DNA of 64,000 nucleotides from Mammaliicoccus vitulinus (GTDB taxonomy: Bacteria; Bacillota; Bacilli; Staphylococcales; Staphylococcaceae), in assembly GCF_029024305.1 (NCBI RefSeq), contig NZ_CP118974.1, forward strand, positions 1,302,001-1,366,000. The letters run 5' to 3'. The position numbers and the translations under genes were made by a program. Position 1 is the stretch's first letter. Each line of letters begins with the position of its first letter. The notes below the pieces were generated by a model. That model was given only the letters and a program-made list of their open reading frames with translations. It was not told where the DNA came from and searched no databases. This document shows, piece after piece, positions 34,559-46,009 of the stretch.

Positions 34559-37500
34559 ATGGACAAGCAACGGCGATTACAAAAGTTTAGTATCCGTAAG
34601 TACACGGTAGGTACTTGCTCGATATTAATCGGTACGCTCATATTTTTAGGTGTACCAACTCATGATGCATTTGCTTCTGAGAATGACGCAAATGTAATCA
34701 AACATGAAGATTCATTAAATGATAAAGACAAGGATGTTGTAGAAGACAATACAAACAACAAAGATTCAGCTAATCAAGATAAAGCATTAGATTTATCTAG
34801 CGAATCAGTCCCTAATAATGTTGAAACGTCTGAAGTAGAACCAACAAATGAAGATCATTTATCAGAATCGACAGAACAAGAAAATAATGCGGAAGTAGAG
34901 GCTCCAAGTGAGGAACATTCATCAGAGGCAACAGCTAAAGAAGCGCATGCAGAAGAGGATCATGAAACATTAGCAGAACAAAATGCAAAAGTAAATCATG
35001 AGGAAAATAACCAATCAGAAGAATCGACAGCGCCGCAAGATCATCAAGAGCTTGAGAACAAGGACGCTGTTAAACAACAAACCGGGAAAAATGTTGAAAC
35101 ATCTGATAATAAACGAAATGAACATGAAAGTTCTCGAGACATAGAAGCTGACAACGATAGCGTTTCATCAGAAGACGACAAAGCTGAAAGACCGAACACG
35201 TCCGCAGTGTCTGATCCAATGAAAGCAACAGATACAGCTGCTAATCGTGTAGAGTTTCAACCAAGTGTGCCAGAGTCTATTGCAGTAGCTGATATTTCTG
35301 TACTAACAGACTATGATCGGGAGCGTGTCTTGAAGCGGATTTTGAAGGCCAATGCCCAGTTGAGTGCTGAAAATGTAAGTGTCGCTCCTGACGGTACTGC
35401 AACGATTGTCTATGATGGTGCAACTGCTGTCATCGAGGGGGCAAAACTTGTCCATGCAGCGGACGCAATTTCAGAAGGGACAGGCTTCCGTGAGGTTGTA
35501 GGTCCAAATAGAGAAACAGGAGCCTTTAAAGCGGCAAATGGGGAGTCAACTACAAAGGAAGGTGGAACTGTTGATGGAACGGTTGTTTATCACCAAGATA
35601 TCCAACTAGACCCCGTAACAGGTAAGCGAAATATTACTTGGACGATAGAGTATAACCTTGCGAATTATGCTTGGCCATCAAGACCGTTTATTTATTTTAC
35701 TGTACCACATGGAGTAGAAGTTCAATCAATTGAAAAATATGATGGTTTTGGACGAGGGCGAAATTGGGAACGCGAATGGACTGTTAATCCGTCAACTTTT
35801 AATAATATTAGTCGATGGATTGTTTCAAAAAAACACCCTGAGCGGAATAAGTGGAGAGATACGTTTGATAATGAGTGGAATACTCGTATAGCACGTGGTT
35901 ATGATAATGAGTTTACAAGTTTCTTAAATGACAACTTAAAAGATAAAATGAACGAGGCTTATCTTTCTGAGGAAGTTGGTGGTGGTGATAATCGTGCCTA
36001 CAAAATGGTCGTTCGTGCAGTAGTAGATGCAGAGACCAAAGTGGATTTGCCGTTTATGGCAGGTTTGGTTGCTTCTAATAGACTAAATCCAACTAACCGT
36101 GTTACGGGTAATATGCGAGCAATCCCAATTCCTGATAATCTACGCTACAATCCAACTGCGTCTCGTGTTACTCGGCCAGAAGGTGGATTGACTGCGGTTG
36201 ATGTGACTGGTGCCGTAGCGGATAAGGGAAATGGTACCGTAGCAATCAAAGAAGGTGTCACACTTCCAACTACCTCTGGAGATTATACTGTCCCAGTCGT
36301 CGTGACATACGCAGATGGGACAAAAGATGAGTTGAACGTACCTGTTACGATTACGAAAGTAGCGAAGGCGACGAATTTTGAAAATTATTTTGTCTGGGAA
36401 GATACACCAACGACCAAAGAATTTACGACAGGAACAATCACAGCTGCGAACGAACGTCCGATTACAGGTCTTCATTTGACTGGAGGTCAAGGCGATCCCA
36501 ATGATCCACAAGCATTTGTGCATGATGATGTGGTGAACTTCACGCAACCTGCTGATAAGAGTCAAATTATCTTTAGTAAAGGAAATATTGTCCACCATTT
36601 TGCGAACGGAGATATTCTTCCATACTATACGGTTCGAGCTGTTGTCGAGACTGGTTCGTCTACTAAAGAAGCGGTTTCTGAGAAGTTCAAGATTGCTTCC
36701 TTGCGTGTAACAGATCCGACAACTCCGATTGAAAAGCAGGCAAACCAAACGGTTACAGCGGAAGAAATCAAGGATAAGGCATTTGAAAACTACCGTGGTA
36801 CTACGAATGAAGCAGATGGCAATATTGGATACAATATCACAAAGGATCAAATCCAAGCTGAAATCGTTGATTCTGCTGATATTGCTACTGCGCAACCAAC
36901 CACTACTCTACCAACAAAAGGCAAGAACAATCCAGTTTATGTCAAATTGACGACCCCAAGTGGCCAAGACAAGATTGTAACAGTTATTGTTAATTATCCG
37001 TCTGACAAGGATAAGTACAATCCAACGGTAACTAAGGTTACCAAGCCAGAAACCAGTCCAGTTACGGCAGAGGAAGTTAAAAACGCAATTTCGACACCAG
37101 ATGGCGCTGAAATTACCAACAAGGAAGTTAAAGTTGATATTCCAACAGAGGTCGGTAAGCATACAGTCCCAGTCGAAGTGACATACGGTGATGGTTCTAA
37201 AGAAACAGTCGATGTTCCTGTTGAAATCACTAAGGTGGATGACAACCAGAAATACGATCCAGTTGTCGCTCCAATCAGTAAACCAGAAACTGAGGAAGTC
37301 ACAGCCGATACCATCAAGGATGCCGTAACTGCTCCAGATGGTGCAGAAATTACCAACAAGGAAGTCAAAGGTGAAATTCCAACAGAGGTCGGTAAACATA
37401 CAGTCCCAGTCGAAGTGACATACGGTGATGGTTCTAAGGAAACAGTCGATGTTCCTGTTGAAATCACTCATGATGCTAACAAAGATACAGATGGTGATAG

Positions 37501-40500
37501 CACACCAGACAAAGACGATAATGATATCGATGGTGACGGTGTAAACAATGAGGACGAAAAACTCATTGGTACTGATCCTAAGAAAACAGATTCTGACGGA
37601 AATGGTACACCTGACGGTGAAGAAGATTATGATAACGACGGCATTAAGAACAGTGATGAATCTGATCCAGCTTCTAATCAACCAACAGATAAAGATGGAG
37701 ATGGTAATCCAGATATTATTACACCGAAAGATACAGATGGTGACGGCACACCAGACAAAGATGATAATGATATCGATGGCGATGGTGTAAACAATGAGGA
37801 CGAAAAACTCATCGGTACAGATCCAACAAATCCAGATACTGACGGTAATGGTACACCTGACGGTGAAGAAGATTATGATGGCGACGGTATTAAGAACAGT
37901 GACGAATCTGATACATCTTCTAACCAACCAACGGATAAAGATGGTGACGGTAATCCAGATATCACGACTGCGAAAGATACAGATGGCGACGGTACACCAG
38001 ACAAAGATGATAATGATATCGATGGCGATGGTGTAAACAATGAAGATGAAAAACTCATCGGTACAGATCCAACAAATCCAGATACTGATGGTAATGGTAC
38101 ACCTGATGGTGAAGAAGATCATGACGGCGACGGCATTAAAAACAGTGATGAATCTGATCCAGCTTCTAATCAACCAACGGATACTGATGGTGATGGTCAA
38201 CCAGATATCAATACACCGAAAGATACTGACGGAGATGGTACGCCAGATAAAGATGATAATGATATCGATAGCGACGGTGTAAACAATGAGGATGAAAAGC
38301 TCATTGGTACAGATCCAACAAATCCAGATACTGATGGTAATGGTACACCTGATGGTGAAGAAGATCATGACGGAGATGGCATTAAAAACAGTGATGAATC
38401 TGATCCAGCTTCTAATCATCCAACGGATACTGATGGTGATGGTCAACCAGATATCAATACACCGAAAGATACTGACGGAGATGGTACGCCAGATAAAGAT
38501 GATAATGATATCGATGGCGACGGTGTAAACAATGAGGATGAAAAGCTCATTGGTACAGATCCAACAAATCCAGATACTGATGGTAATGGTACACCTGATG
38601 GTGAAGAAGATCATGACGGAGATGGCATTAAAAACAGTGATGAATCTGATCCAGCTTCTAATCATCCAACGGATACTGATGGTGATGGTCAACCAGATAT
38701 CACGACACCGAAAGATACTGACGGAGATGGTACGCCAGATAAAGATGATAATGATATCGATGGCGACGGTGTAAACAATGAAGATGAAAAACTCATTGGT
38801 ACAGATCCTACAAATCCAGATACTGATGGTAATGGTACACCTGATGGTGAAGAAGATCATGACGGAGATGGCATTAAGAACAGTGACGAATCTGATACAT
38901 CTTCTAATCATCCAACGGATACTGATGGTGATGGTCAACCAGATATCACGACACCGAAAGATACTGACGGAGATGGTACGCCAGATAAAGATGATAATGA
39001 TATCGATGGCGACGGTGTAAACAATGAGGATGAAAAACTCATTGGTACAGATCCAACAAATCCAGATACTGATGGTAATGGTACACCTGACGGTGAAGAA
39101 GATCATGACGGCGACGGCATTAAGAACAGTGACGAATCTGATACATCTTCTAACCAACCAACGGATAAAGATGGTGACGGTAATCCAGATATCACGACTG
39201 CGAAAGATACAGATGGCGACGGTACACCAGACAAAGACGATAATGATATCGATGGCGATGGTGTAAACAATGAAGATGAAAAACTCATTGGTACAGATCC
39301 AACAAATCCAGATACTGATGGTAATGGTACACCTGATGGTGAAGAAGATCATGACGGAGATGGCATTAAAAACAGTGATGAATCTGATCCAGCTTCTAAT
39401 CATCCAACGGATACTGATGGTGATGGTCAACCAGATATCACGACACCGAAAGATACTGACGGAGATGGTACGCCAGATAAAGATGATAATGATATCGATG
39501 GCGACGGTGTAAACAATGAGGATGAAAAACTCATTGGTACAGATCCAACAAATCCTGATTCTAACAGTAATGGTACACCTGACGGTGAAGAAGATTATGA
39601 TGGCGACGGTATTAAGAACAGTGACGAATCTGATACATCTTCTAACCAACCAACAGATACAGATGGTGACGGTAATCCAGATATAACTACTCCATATGAT
39701 TCTGACTCAGACAGTGACTCAGACTCGGACAGTGACTCAGATTCAGATAGCGATTCAGACTCGGATAGTGATTCTGACTCAGATAGCGACTCAGACTCTG
39801 ACAGCGATTCAGACTCGGACAGCGACTCAGACTCCGATAGTGACTCAGACTCAGACAGCGATTCAGATTCAGATAGCGATTCAGACTCGGATAGTGATTC
39901 TGACTCAGATAGCGATTCAGACTCGGGCAGCGATTCAGACTCGGACAGCGACTCAGACTCCGATAGTGACTCAGACTCAGACAGCGATTCAGACTCAGAT
40001 AGCGACTCAGATTCAGATTCAGATAGCGATTCTGACTCTGACAGTGACTCTGATAGCGACTCTGATTCAGATAGTGACTCAGATTCAGATTCAGATAGCG
40101 ATTCAGATTCAGATAGCGATTCAGATTCAGATAGCGATTCAGACTCGGATAGTGATTCAGATTCAGATAGCGATTCTGACTCTGACAGTGACTCAGATTC
40201 CGATAGTGACTCAGATTCTGATAGCGACTCTGATTCCGATAGTGACTCAGATTCTGATAGCGACTCTGATTCAGACAGTGATTCAGATTCAGACAGCGAC
40301 TCTGATAGCGACTCTGATTCAGACAGTGACTCAGATTCAGATAGCGACTCTGATTCAGATAGTGACTCTGATTCAGATAGTGACTCAGATTCAGATAGCG
40401 ACTCTGATTCAGACAGTGACTCTGATTCAGATAGCGACTCTGACTCAGACAGCGATTCAGATTCAGATAGCGATTCAGACTCGGATAGTGATTCTGACTC

Positions 40501-42016
40501 AGATAGCGATTCAGACTCGGACAGCGACTCAGACTCGGACAGCGACTCAGACTCCGATAGTGACTCAGACTCAGACAGCGACTCAGACTCAGATAGTGAT
40601 TCTGATTCCGACAGCGACTCAGATTCTGATAGTGACTCAGATTCTGATAGCGATTCAGACTCAGACAGCGATTCAGATTCAGATAGCGATTCAGACTCGG
40701 ACAGCGACTCAGACTCCGATAGTGACTCAGACTCAGACAGCGACTCTGACTCAGATAGTGATTCTGATTCCGACAGTGATTCAGACTCTGATAGCGACTC
40801 AGATTCTGATAGCGACTCTGATTCCGACAGTGACTCTGATTCAGATAGTGACTCAGATAGCGACTCAGACTCAGATAGTGACTCAGATTCAGATAGCGAC
40901 TCTGATTCAGATAGTGACTCAGATAGTGACTCAGATTCTGATAGCGACTCTGATTCAGACAGTGATTCAGATTCAGACAGCGACTCTGATTCAGACAGCG
41001 ACTCTGATAGCGATTCAGATTCTGACAGCGACTCTGATTCCGATAGTGACTCAGATTCCGACAGTGATTCAGACTCTGATAGCGACTCTGATTCAGATAG
41101 CGACTCAGACTCTGATAGCGACTCTGATTCCGATAGCGACTCAGATTCTGATAGTGACTCAGATTCCGACAGTGATTCAGACTCTGATAGCGACTCAGAT
41201 TCAGATAGCGATTCAGACTCAGACAGCGACTCTGATTCAGATAGCGATTCAGATTCAGACAGCGATTCAGATTCAGATAGCGACACAGACTCAGACAGCG
41301 ACACAGACTCAGACAGTGATTCAGATTCTGACAGCGACACAGACTCAGACAGTGATTCAGATTCCGATAGCGATTCAGACTCAGATAGCAACGTAAATAA
41401 AGGCAGCGATGCTGACAACAATACACCTGGTTATGGTAAGGATAGCAGCAGTACTTCTGTGAAACCTGGCATGAGTACTCATATCCCTCAAACTGGAGAT
41501 AATACTTTCCCTCCTGGAACTAAGTTTGAAGTACCTCCTAGCAAAGTTCCTAATGGTTGGATTGTAACTGTTGATCCTAATACAGGCGATATAACTGTAA
41601 CACCACCTGCAAATGCAGTTCCTGGTAGCATCGTTAATATTCCTGTTATGGTCACTTATCCAGATGGTACTTCTGAAGAGGTGAATGTTGAAGTTGTTGT
41701 AGCAGGAGATTCAGCAGCACAAGATTCTGTTACATCTAATCAAGCTGATGTTCAGAATAAACAAATGTCATCTAATTCAGAAGAACAAACAGCAAACGCT
41801 ATGCAAGTTTCTAAAGATAATGTTTCTAGAAATAGTGACATGAATAAAGACATGAGTAACGACATGAATAAAGATGATGCTTCTAAAGCTAAAGTTTTAC
41901 CTGATACAGGTGAACAGCCTATAGAAAATACAACTTTATTTGGTAGTCTGTTTGCAGGACTTGGTTCATTATTCCTATTTGGTCGTCGTAAAGATGAAAA
42001 AGAAGAAAATGAATAG
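34559..42016 (+). CDS. Giant LPXTG-anchored SD-repeat surface protein, mosaic adhesin
   Basis: A 2485-residue wall-anchored protein. Order: signal peptide of YSIRK type ([16 protein letters not shown], 1-41); acidic low-complexity linker (42-230); a segment resembling streptococcal surface proteins (about 235-520); Rib-like beta modules, including two near-identical copies with [11 protein letters not shown] and [18 protein letters not shown] (about 820-970); nine 82-residue calcium-binding-type repeats (975-1712); 282 Ser-Asp dipeptides (1714-2277); a last module with [22 protein letters not shown], a hydrophobic helix and [11 protein letters not shown]. Sortase A would link it to peptidoglycan. 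ATG 34559 follows AAAGGGGATTGCTA. The ligand is unknown. Confidence 0.93.
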   Translation: MDKQRRLQKFSIRKYTVGTCSILIGTLIFLGVPTHDAFASENDANVIKHEDSLNDKDKDVVEDNTNNKDSANQDKALDLSSESVPNNVETSEVEPTNEDHLSESTEQENNAEVEAPSEEHSSEATAKEAHAEEDHETLAEQNAKVNHEENNQSEESTAPQDHQELENKDAVKQQTGKNVETSDNKRNEHESSRDIEADNDSVSSEDDKAERPNTSAVSDPMKATDTAANRVEFQPSVPESIAVADISVLTDYDRERVLKRILKANAQLSAENVSVAPDGTATIVYDGATAVIEGAKLVHAADAISEGTGFREVVGPNRETGAFKAANGESTTKEGGTVDGTVVYHQDIQLDPVTGKRNITWTIEYNLANYAWPSRPFIYFTVPHGVEVQSIEKYDGFGRGRNWEREWTVNPSTFNNISRWIVSKKHPERNKWRDTFDNEWNTRIARGYDNEFTSFLNDNLKDKMNEAYLSEEVGGGDNRAYKMVVRAVVDAETKVDLPFMAGLVASNRLNPTNRVTGNMRAIPIPDNLRYNPTASRVTRPEGGLTAVDVTGAVADKGNGTVAIKEGVTLPTTSGDYTVPVVVTYADGTKDELNVPVTITKVAKATNFENYFVWEDTPTTKEFTTGTITAANERPITGLHLTGGQGDPNDPQAFVHDDVVNFTQPADKSQIIFSKGNIVHHFANGDILPYYTVRAVVETGSSTKEAVSEKFKIASLRVTDPTTPIEKQANQTVTAEEIKDKAFENYRGTTNEADGNIGYNITKDQIQAEIVDSADIATAQPTTTLPTKGKNNPVYVKLTTPSGQDKIVTVIVNYPSDKDKYNPTVTKVTKPETSPVTAEEVKNAISTPDGAEITNKEVKVDIPTEVGKHTVPVEVTYGDGSKETVDVPVEITKVDDNQKYDPVVAPISKPETEEVTADTIKDAVTAPDGAEITNKEVKGEIPTEVGKHTVPVEVTYGDGSKETVDVPVEITHDANKDTDGDSTPDKDDNDIDGDGVNNEDEKLIGTDPKKTDSDGNGTPDGEEDYDNDGIKNSDESDPASNQPTDKDGDGNPDIITPKDTDGDGTPDKDDNDIDGDGVNNEDEKLIGTDPTNPDTDGNGTPDGEEDYDGDGIKNSDESDTSSNQPTDKDGDGNPDITTAKDTDGDGTPDKDDNDIDGDGVNNEDEKLIGTDPTNPDTDGNGTPDGEEDHDGDGIKNSDESDPASNQPTDTDGDGQPDINTPKDTDGDGTPDKDDNDIDSDGVNNEDEKLIGTDPTNPDTDGNGTPDGEEDHDGDGIKNSDESDPASNHPTDTDGDGQPDINTPKDTDGDGTPDKDDNDIDGDGVNNEDEKLIGTDPTNPDTDGNGTPDGEEDHDGDGIKNSDESDPASNHPTDTDGDGQPDITTPKDTDGDGTPDKDDNDIDGDGVNNEDEKLIGTDPTNPDTDGNGTPDGEEDHDGDGIKNSDESDTSSNHPTDTDGDGQPDITTPKDTDGDGTPDKDDNDIDGDGVNNEDEKLIGTDPTNPDTDGNGTPDGEEDHDGDGIKNSDESDTSSNQPTDKDGDGNPDITTAKDTDGDGTPDKDDNDIDGDGVNNEDEKLIGTDPTNPDTDGNGTPDGEEDHDGDGIKNSDESDPASNHPTDTDGDGQPDITTPKDTDGDGTPDKDDNDIDGDGVNNEDEKLIGTDPTNPDSNSNGTPDGEEDYDGDGIKNSDESDTSSNQPTDTDGDGNPDITTPYDSDSDSDSDSDSDSDSDSDSDSDSDSDSDSDSDSDSDSDSDSDSDSDSDSDSDSDSDSDSDSDSDSDSDSDSDSDSGSDSDSDSDSDSDSDSDSDSDSDSDSDSDSDSDSDSDSDSDSDSDSDSDSDSDSDSDSDSDSDSDSDSDSDSDSDSDSDSDSDSDSDSDSDSDSDSDSDSDSDSDSDSDSDSDSDSDSDSDSDSDSDSDSDSDSDSDSDSDSDSDSDSDSDSDSDSDSDSDSDSDSDSDSDSDSDSDSDSDSDSDSDSDSDSDSDSDSDSDSDSDSDSDSDSDSDSDSDSDSDSDSDSDSDSDSDSDSDSDSDSDSDSDSDSDSDSDSDSDSDSDSDSDSDSDSDSDSDSDSDSDSDSDSDSDSDSDSDSDSDSDSDSDSDSDSDSDSDSDSDSDSDSDSDSDSDSDSDSDSDSDSDSDSDSDSDSDSDSDSDSDSDSDSDSDSDSDSDSDSDSDSDSDSDSDSDSDSDSDSDSDSDSDSDSDSDSDSDSDSDSDSDSDSDSDSDSDSDSDSDSDSDSDSDSDTDSDSDTDSDSDSDSDSDTDSDSDSDSDSDSDSDSNVNKGSDADNNTPGYGKDSSSTSVKPGMSTHIPQTGDNTFPPGTKFEVPPSKVPNGWIVTVDPNTGDITVTPPANAVPGSIVNIPVMVTYPDGTSEEVNVEVVVAGDSAAQDSVTSNQADVQNKQMSSNSEEQTANAMQVSKDNVSRNSDMNKDMSNDMNKDDASKAKVLPDTGEQPIENTTLFGSLFAGLGSLFLFGRRKDEKEENE
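37481..39694 (+). repeat. Nine 246-bp tandem repeats (thrombospondin type 3-like)
   Basis: Nine in-frame units of 82 residues, each with [28 protein letters not shown] and [12 protein letters not shown]. The DxDxDG pattern is that of calcium-binding type 3 repeats. Units differ at only a few sites (PASNQ, PASNH, TSSNQ), and the DNA is almost the same. The first unit ([13 protein letters not shown]) and the last (PDSNSNG) are the most diverged. Confidence 0.95.
39698..41389 (+). repeat. Ser-Asp dipeptide repeat, 1692 bp
   Basis: A run of GAY-TCN/AGY hexamers encoding 564 residues, one of the longer SD regions I know of in Sdr-type proteins. Exceptions are a Gly-for-Asp-adjacent change (GACTCGGGCAGC near 39926) and several Asp-Thr pairs close to the end. 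It acts as a stalk across the cell wall and is the usual target of SD glycosyltransferases, which are not in this window. Confidence 0.97.
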
Positions 42017-42033
42017 TAATTAATGAATCAAAC

Positions 42034-42067
42034 AAGTGGTTAAACCTTTGATGGTTTAACCACTTTC
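42034..42067 (+). terminator. Terminator of the surface-protein gene
   Basis: AAGTGGTTAAACC / GGTTTAACCACTT hairpin followed by TCTTA; the T run is weak. Confidence 0.75.
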
Positions 42068-42124
42068 TTATACTTAAATATAAAAAGTAAAATTAAATAT
42101 GTATATGAAAGGATACATTAATAA

Positions 42125-43723
42125 ATGGATATTAATTATCATATATGCGAAATTTTAAAGAATCACAAAAGCTGTAAAAGGGTGTTTGTTAGCTTAGGTC
42201 ATCCGTCTATGAAAGCTGTAGTTAAAAATTTTAATTATGATCATGTTGATAGAAATGTACAAAAATTTATAGATACGTATCGGAAGAAAAGTGGGAAACA
42301 GCCTACATGGATAAAAATAGATGTTGTAACGTCTATAGAAAGCTTGCCGTATGAAAAGTTGAAAAATGATTTAATTCAAACACGTAGAAACTATGTGCAA
42401 TATGGATTTTCATTACATGAAAATTGGAAACTCGCTTTCTTACCTGAAGAAATCAATGCAAATGCTTTTATAAGACCTACGAATAAAGAAAATGTTTTCA
42501 TACTATCTGAAAAGAATATCACACACTATATTAGAAGGTATAAAGATTTATTTATGGTTTATTTGCATAATGACTATGAAAATAAACAAGTTTATAAATT
42601 CTATACTGAAAGCTATTTGATTGAAGGAAATGAAGTCATAAAGTTAGAATCAGAAGGATATAGAAAAGGATTGAGATTTATTGAGGATCTTAGCAGTGAA
42701 ATAGATAGCATGATTGAAAAAGCTACTGAATTTTTGAAAAATCAAATTCAAGATAGTGGTCAATACATTTATGGATACTTCCCACATTTCGATAAAGAAA
42801 TAGATTTTTATAATAATTTAAGGCACAGTTCTTCAACTTATGCACTAATAGAAGCCTTAACGTACTTGAACAAAGATGTAAGTATTATTAGAAAGCCCAT
42901 TGATTATTTAATTAAAAACTATTTATATGAAGTGGATGATTTTGCTCATATTTATGATGATACAAATGGCGTTAATGAAATAAAATTAGGGCAAAATGCA
43001 ACATTTATATTGGCGATTTGCGAGTATTTAAAATATGCAGCAGACGATGGTTCATATCTAGAAGCTGCACAAAAAGTAGCAAAAGGTATATTACAGATGA
43101 TTGATAAAGATGCTCATACAGTTCATATATTAAATTATCCAGATTTAACTGTGAAAGAAAAGTTTAAAATTGTATATTATGATGGGGAAGCAGCTTTAGC
43201 ATTATTAAGATTGTACCAATTAGATCATAATGAACAATGGCTTAACACAGTTAAAATGCTCTTCGAGACATTCATACAAGAACAATATTGGAAATATCAT
43301 GACCATTGGCTTGGCTATTGTACAAACGAACTTGTGCAAATTGACCCACAAGAAAAATATTATAAATTTGGTATACAAAACGTTTCTAGCTACTTAGATT
43401 ATATACAGCAAAGGGAGACGACTTACCCGACATTTTTAGAAATGTTAATGGCGACATATCACTTAGTTGAAAAAGCTAAAAAAACCGGTTATTCCGAACT
43501 CGTCAAAGAATATTTAGATGAAGAAAAATTCATTAAAACCATTCATATACGAGCTGATTATGAAAGAACGGGCTATTTCTATCCAGAAATTGCAATGTAC
43601 TTTAAGAATCCAGCTAAAATATTGAATTCTTTCTTTATTAAACACCATGGTTACCGAGTTAGAATTGATGATATTGAACATTATTTATCAGGTTACGTAC
43701 AATATCAGAAAGTGTTTAAATAG
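42125..43723 (+). CDS. Uncharacterised 532-residue protein, helical toroid-like C-terminal part
   Basis: I do not recognise this gene with certainty. There is no signal peptide or membrane helix, so it is probably cytoplasmic. Residues 1-190 form an alpha/beta part with ENWKLAFLPEEINANAFI. Residues 215-520 are repeated helical pairs with RHSSSTYALIEALTYL, FILAICEYLKYA, and YYDGEAALALLRLYQL. Such motifs at regular spacing recall alpha/alpha-toroid enzymes (glycosidase or epimerase-like folds). The ribosome site is GAAAGGATACATTAATAA. It follows the adhesin but has its own start after a terminator, so a functional link is not shown. Confidence 0.7.
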   Translation: MDINYHICEILKNHKSCKRVFVSLGHPSMKAVVKNFNYDHVDRNVQKFIDTYRKKSGKQPTWIKIDVVTSIESLPYEKLKNDLIQTRRNYVQYGFSLHENWKLAFLPEEINANAFIRPTNKENVFILSEKNITHYIRRYKDLFMVYLHNDYENKQVYKFYTESYLIEGNEVIKLESEGYRKGLRFIEDLSSEIDSMIEKATEFLKNQIQDSGQYIYGYFPHFDKEIDFYNNLRHSSSTYALIEALTYLNKDVSIIRKPIDYLIKNYLYEVDDFAHIYDDTNGVNEIKLGQNATFILAICEYLKYAADDGSYLEAAQKVAKGILQMIDKDAHTVHILNYPDLTVKEKFKIVYYDGEAALALLRLYQLDHNEQWLNTVKMLFETFIQEQYWKYHDHWLGYCTNELVQIDPQEKYYKFGIQNVSSYLDYIQQRETTYPTFLEMLMATYHLVEKAKKTGYSELVKEYLDEEKFIKTIHIRADYERTGYFYPEIAMYFKNPAKILNSFFIKHHGYRVRIDDIEHYLSGYVQYQKVFK

Positions 43724-43744
43724 ATAATGATATTTAGAAATAAA

Positions 43745-43788
43745 AATTCACCCTTTCGTAGAATAAATTCTTCGGAAGGGTGATTTAT
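43745..43788. terminator. Bidirectional terminator between convergent genes
   Basis: AATTCACCCTTTCG / CGGAAGGGTGATTT hairpin between the 532-residue gene and the queuosine transporter; A- and T-rich on both sides. Confidence 0.78.
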
Positions 43789-43833
43789 ATTGAGAAAGGA
43801 TCGAAACCCAAACTCTTAAATATTTATTTTGCT

Positions 43834-44523
43834 CTATTCAGCAATTTTGCCTTTTCTATACATTGATTTTGCAATATAGCCGAAAGGTACGTTAGATATT
43901 GTTGTAAGTAGTTTTAAGAAATATGTGGTGATGAAAATTTCGAACACAACACTATTTGGTAAGTTACCGTAAAATGCGATTAATACAAATATCGCTGTAT
44001 CTACGATTGAACTGACTACTGTACTTCCATATGCTCTTATATAGAAAGTCTTATCAGATGAAAACTTTTTCTTAATTAAAGTAAACAATAATACATCTAA
44101 ATGTTGACCAATAATATAAGCAATGATCGAACCTAAAGCGATTCTTGGTACAATATTAAATATTGTTTCGAGTGCTTGTTGTGAAACGTCATCTTGTGCT
44201 GGTATAAACGCCAATGAGCATTGTAGCAATATCACCATAACTATAACGGATGAAAATCCTAACCAAACTGCTTTTTTAGCTTGTTTTCTACCATAGATAT
44301 CGTTTAATATATCTGTTGCAAGATAAATTGAAGCGAACATCACATTTCCGAGCGTTGCACTGACTGAAAATAGTTCTACTGTTTTAATAACCTGTATATT
44401 TGCTATAATAGTACCTATAGCAACCCAAACAAACAGACCAGTTTTTCCAAAAATTCGGTAAAGGACTAACATTAATATAAATGTAACGAAGAATGTGCCA
44501 ATACCTATTAATTCATTATACAT
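43834..44523 (-). CDS. ypdP: Queuosine precursor transporter, YhhQ/YpdP family
   Basis: A 229-residue membrane protein with six or seven helices, of the COG1738 (YhhQ) vitamin-transporter-like family that imports preQ0/preQ1 or related bases. Typical segments are SVSATLGNVMFASIYLATDILNDIYGRKQA, ALGSIIAYIIGQHLDV and RAYGSTVVSSIVDTAIFV. The assignment is strengthened by a preQ1 riboswitch in its leader. B. subtilis ypdP is at a similar place. It implies salvage of the modified tRNA base queuosine. Confidence 0.92.
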   Translation of the reverse strand: MYNELIGIGTFFVTFILMLVLYRIFGKTGLFVWVAIGTIIANIQVIKTVELFSVSATLGNVMFASIYLATDILNDIYGRKQAKKAVWLGFSSVIVMVILLQCSLAFIPAQDDVSQQALETIFNIVPRIALGSIIAYIIGQHLDVLLFTLIKKKFSSDKTFYIRAYGSTVVSSIVDTAIFVLIAFYGNLPNSVVFEIFITTYFLKLLTTISNVPFGYIAKSMYRKGKIAE

Positions 44524-44532
44524 AACTTTGTT

Positions 44533-44571
44533 CCTCCTAAATTTTGATATAGCGGGTGTTTAGAAACCGCG
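44533..44571 (-). promoter_or_regulatory. PreQ1-I riboswitch
   Basis: On the minus strand the leader reads GCGG-TTTCTAAACAC-CCGC, then TATATCAAAATTTAGGAGG. GCGG/CCGC is stem P1. Loop CTAAA pairs exactly with TTTAG in the tail to form the H-type pseudoknot, and that tail runs straight into the AGGAGG ribosome site. TTC in the loop and the A-rich tail match the aptamer consensus. Ligand binding should hide the ribosome site and lower transporter synthesis. Confidence 0.88.
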
Positions 44572-44675
44572 ATAATCGAACTTTCCTATTATAAGGCGCA
44601 AAGTTATAAAAATCAACAAGCTTTATCATAAACAATTCATATTATGAATGTTATAATAACGGTCTAAGTAAGGGA

Positions 44676-44870
44676 GTGACACGCATTTTAGTTCAAGAAG
44701 AAAAGTTAGCTATTAAACAAATAGATCAATTAATGGAAACATACTGCAAAGGGTGTTTGCTTAAGACGCATTATAGGGAATCAAAAGGCAAGCACCAAGC
44801 GCATCAATATTGTATATCTGAGTGTTCTATCGGTATACGAATAAAACAACTAGGCAACAAATTGCAATAA
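44676..44870 (+). CDS. ypeQ: Small zinc-finger protein, YpeQ type
   Basis: About 61-64 residues with a treble-clef-like set of ligands: YCKGCLL, then H-x-H in [10 protein letters not shown] and CISEC. The likely role is zinc binding; no function is assigned. Start is uncertain. GTG 44676 sits inside the ribosome site AAGGGAGTGA. The codon at the right distance, 44685, is ATT, a rare start. No ATG or TTG is available between. cvfC follows 10 bases later behind AAGGAGG. Confidence 0.75.
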   Translation: MTRILVQEEKLAIKQIDQLMETYCKGCLLKTHYRESKGKHQAHQYCISECSIGIRIKQLGNKLQ

Positions 44871-44880
44871 GGAGGATATT

Positions 44881-46005
44881 ATGGAAATTGTTAGAGTTGA
44901 ACCAACACCAAGTCCTAATACAATGAAGATCATTTTATCATTTAAAAAGGAAGACAGATCGTCAAAGACTTATACAGAAATTAATGATCATAATCCTGAA
45001 TTCATTAACCGTATTTTACAATTAGAAGGTGTGAAATCTGTATTCCACGTGATGGATTTTATTGCTGTTGATAAACGTCCGAAAGAAAATTGGGACACTT
45101 TACTTAAAGATGTTACAGCTGCTATATCTGGCTCAGATCAAGATGGCGATTTAAATCAAAATCAAGTGAATGAACATTTTGGTGAAGTAAAAGCAGAAGT
45201 GTTAAAATTCAAAGGTATTCCTTACCAAATTAAATTGACAACACAAGATGAAGAAAAGAGAAAACAATTACCTGAAATTTATATCGATAGCATGTTAAAA
45301 GCAACGAAAGACTCTGATAATGTCGTCTTCTTAAGAAAATGGGATGATTTAGGTGTACGTTATGGTGAAGTTGAAGAAGTTCTTGAAACAGTTCAAGAAG
45401 AAATACTCGCTTTATATCCTAAATCAATTTTAGATGAACTTGTGGAAGAAGCTTTAACAAGTGATATTACAATACCTGAAAAACAATTTGTTCATGTAGA
45501 CAAAGAAACGTTTGAACAAGAACAAGATTGGAAAGTAAAATTAAGAATGTTAAACGACTTTCCAACACCAACTGAAGAGGATTATCCTTTATTAGAGGCA
45601 GCATTAAATGATGATAAGCCTCAAGTACGAAGAATGGCTATCGTGTTATTAGGTATGATAGAAACGAAAGAAACGTTACCATATTTATATAAAGGTATGA
45701 AAGATAAAGTCGTTTCAGTAAGAAGAACTGCTGGAGATTGTTTAAGTGACTTAGGCTTTAAAGAAGCTTTGCCTGTCATGATTGAAGCTCTTGAAGATCC
45801 TCAAAAAATTGTGAGATGGCGTGCAGCTATGTTTATTTTTGATGAAGGTGACGAAACAGCTCTAGAAGCATTGAAAAACAGACAAAATGATCCAGCATTT
45901 GACGTTAAATTGCAAGTAGAAATGGCAATTGAAAGAATTGAAAACGGTGAGGCAGCATTAGGCTCCGTTTGGAAACAAATGGCCAATAGAAAGAAAGAGG
46001 GATAA
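44881..46005 (+). CDS. cvfC: Conserved virulence factor C family protein
   Basis: A 374-residue protein with an N-terminal NifU-N/Scaffold-like domain ([14 protein letters not shown], residues 5-85) and C-terminal HEAT-like repeats ([32 protein letters not shown] and following, about 225-360). S. aureus CvfC, named from a silkworm infection screen, has the same size and layout, and B. subtilis YpgR is the counterpart. The molecular role is unsettled. brxA begins 4 bases after its stop. Confidence 0.92.
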   Translation: MEIVRVEPTPSPNTMKIILSFKKEDRSSKTYTEINDHNPEFINRILQLEGVKSVFHVMDFIAVDKRPKENWDTLLKDVTAAISGSDQDGDLNQNQVNEHFGEVKAEVLKFKGIPYQIKLTTQDEEKRKQLPEIYIDSMLKATKDSDNVVFLRKWDDLGVRYGEVEEVLETVQEEILALYPKSILDELVEEALTSDITIPEKQFVHVDKETFEQEQDWKVKLRMLNDFPTPTEEDYPLLEAALNDDKPQVRRMAIVLLGMIETKETLPYLYKGMKDKVVSVRRTAGDCLSDLGFKEALPVMIEALEDPQKIVRWRAAMFIFDEGDETALEALKNRQNDPAFDVKLQVEMAIERIENGEAALGSVWKQMANRKKEG

Positions 46006-46009
46006 TAAA

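Noticed and set aside
37548-39512. Series of eight 80-codon frames every 246 bp
   Set aside because: They are the +1 frame of the 246-bp repeat, copied with it.
36908-39649. Long antisense open frame of over 900 codons opposite the calcium-type repeats
   Set aside because: It is a by-product of repeat periodicity and codon bias in the adhesin: it consists of the complement of DGDG codons and has no ribosome site or family resemblance.
39595-41426. Two antisense frames and one extra sense frame of 560-610 codons across the SD region
   Set aside because: A GAYTCN hexamer lacks stops in several frames. They encode simple SES, LNR and QIA repeats and are artefacts.
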